From the NCBI GenBank assembly GCA_031254445.1, contig JAIRUL010000219.1:1-5599 (forward strand): a DNA stretch of 5,599 nucleotides, given 5' to 3'. The notes below the pieces were generated by a model. The model was not told the DNA's origin, did not search any database, and worked only from the letters and a program-made list of their open reading frames with translations. Position 1 is the first letter of the stretch. Each line of letters begins with the position of its first letter. This document shows positions 5,361-5,599 of this stretch, piece after piece. The DNA is from Chitinispirillales bacterium (GTDB lineage: Bacteria; Fibrobacterota; Chitinivibrionia; Chitinivibrionales; Chitinispirillaceae). The position numbers and the translations under genes are program-made.

Positions 5361-5390
5361 AAAATACATTGTCGCAATGGGATAAAGCAA
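5361..5390 (-). promoter_or_regulatory. Candidate promoter for the CsgG-TPR lipoprotein gene
   Basis: On the minus strand TTGCTT (complement of 5385-5390) is followed after 18 bases by TATTTT (complement of 5361-5366). Transcription would start near 5354, giving a leader of about 55 nt. The match is moderate. The pair sits in unique DNA just inside the edge of element E3. Confidence 0.35.
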
Positions 5391-5401
5391 GGTTTGAAAA
5401 T

Positions 5402-5599
5402 CTTTTTCAGACGAAGCCTAATCAAAGTCAAATTCTTTAAAATCTTTTTCAGACGAAGCCTACGGCTTCATAACGTGTGGCGGCTAAAGCCGCCACACAA
5501 AGTCAAAGGCGGCGGGGTACGGTGTTTTGACGTTGATGTTGACTTTGTGTGGCGGCTCTGCGCCACACGTTATGAAGCCGTAGGCTTCGTCTGAAAAAG
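5402..5599 (-). repeat. Modular intergenic repeat element E3 (inverted copy, cut by window edge)
   Basis: When reverse-complemented this copy is colinear with E2: left arm, hairpin with CAGAG centre (complement of 5547-5568), AAAGTC/AACATC units, a GCCGCC core (5508-5513 on the complement), a single TTTGAC unit, a hairpin with TTTA centre (5475-5498), right arm and one extra satellite unit (5402-5443). Its inverted arms 5444-5482 and 5561-5599 are perfect over 39 bp, and the second is cut by the window end. It lies upstream of the CsgG-TPR lipoprotein gene, in the opposite orientation to E1 and E2. Confidence 0.88.

Noticed and set aside
4717..5385. Long plus-strand open frames opposite the CsgG-TPR lipoprotein
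   Set aside because: Compositionally biased antisense frames explained by the GC-rich codons of the real gene.

Overview
The window looks like a chromosomal segment from a Fibrobacterota-type bacterium (a Fibrobacter or Fibromonas-like gut organism is the best guess). The main reason is a lipoprotein carrying a FISUMP domain, the 'Fibrobacter succinogenes major paralogous domain', joined to an NADase-type glycan-binding domain. FISUMP proteins also occur in Bacteroidota, so this placement is an inference. Coding DNA is fairly GC-rich, while the intergenic repeats and promoters are AT-rich.

Layout, left to right. Positions 1-213 hold the right half of a modular repeat element (E1). A minus-strand gene (221-865) encodes a coiled-coil protein with a C-terminal PD-(D/E)XK nuclease-like fold. 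A divergent intergenic region (866-1209) carries candidate promoters for both flanking genes and a GC-rich leader hairpin. A plus-strand gene (1210-1932) encodes a DUF4184-type integral membrane protein. Convergent to it, on the minus strand, is the FISUMP/glycan-binding lipoprotein (2042-3484). A complete copy of the repeat element (E2, about 3511-3785) separates that gene from a minus-strand lipoprotein (3811-5298) with a CsgG/LpoB-like domain and TPR repeats. A third, oppositely oriented copy (E3, from about 5402) runs off the right edge.

The two lipoprotein genes point the same way and could be co-transcribed through E2, but the 326-bp gap and the strong ribosome-binding site of the second gene leave this open. 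Both products should be exported and lipid-anchored in the cell envelope: one has carbohydrate- or surface-binding domains, the other an envelope-assembly type domain with a protein-interaction scaffold. The nuclease-like and DUF4184 genes are not obviously linked to them in function.

The most unusual content is the repeat family. Three copies share a directional layout: outer arm, hairpin, variable hexamer tract, GC-rich core, variable TTTGAC tract, second hairpin, outer arm, then satellite units with a 42-43 bp period. Nine copies of one 16-base motif lie in these elements and none lies in a gene. No CRISPR array, tRNA, rRNA, transposase or integrase was seen.
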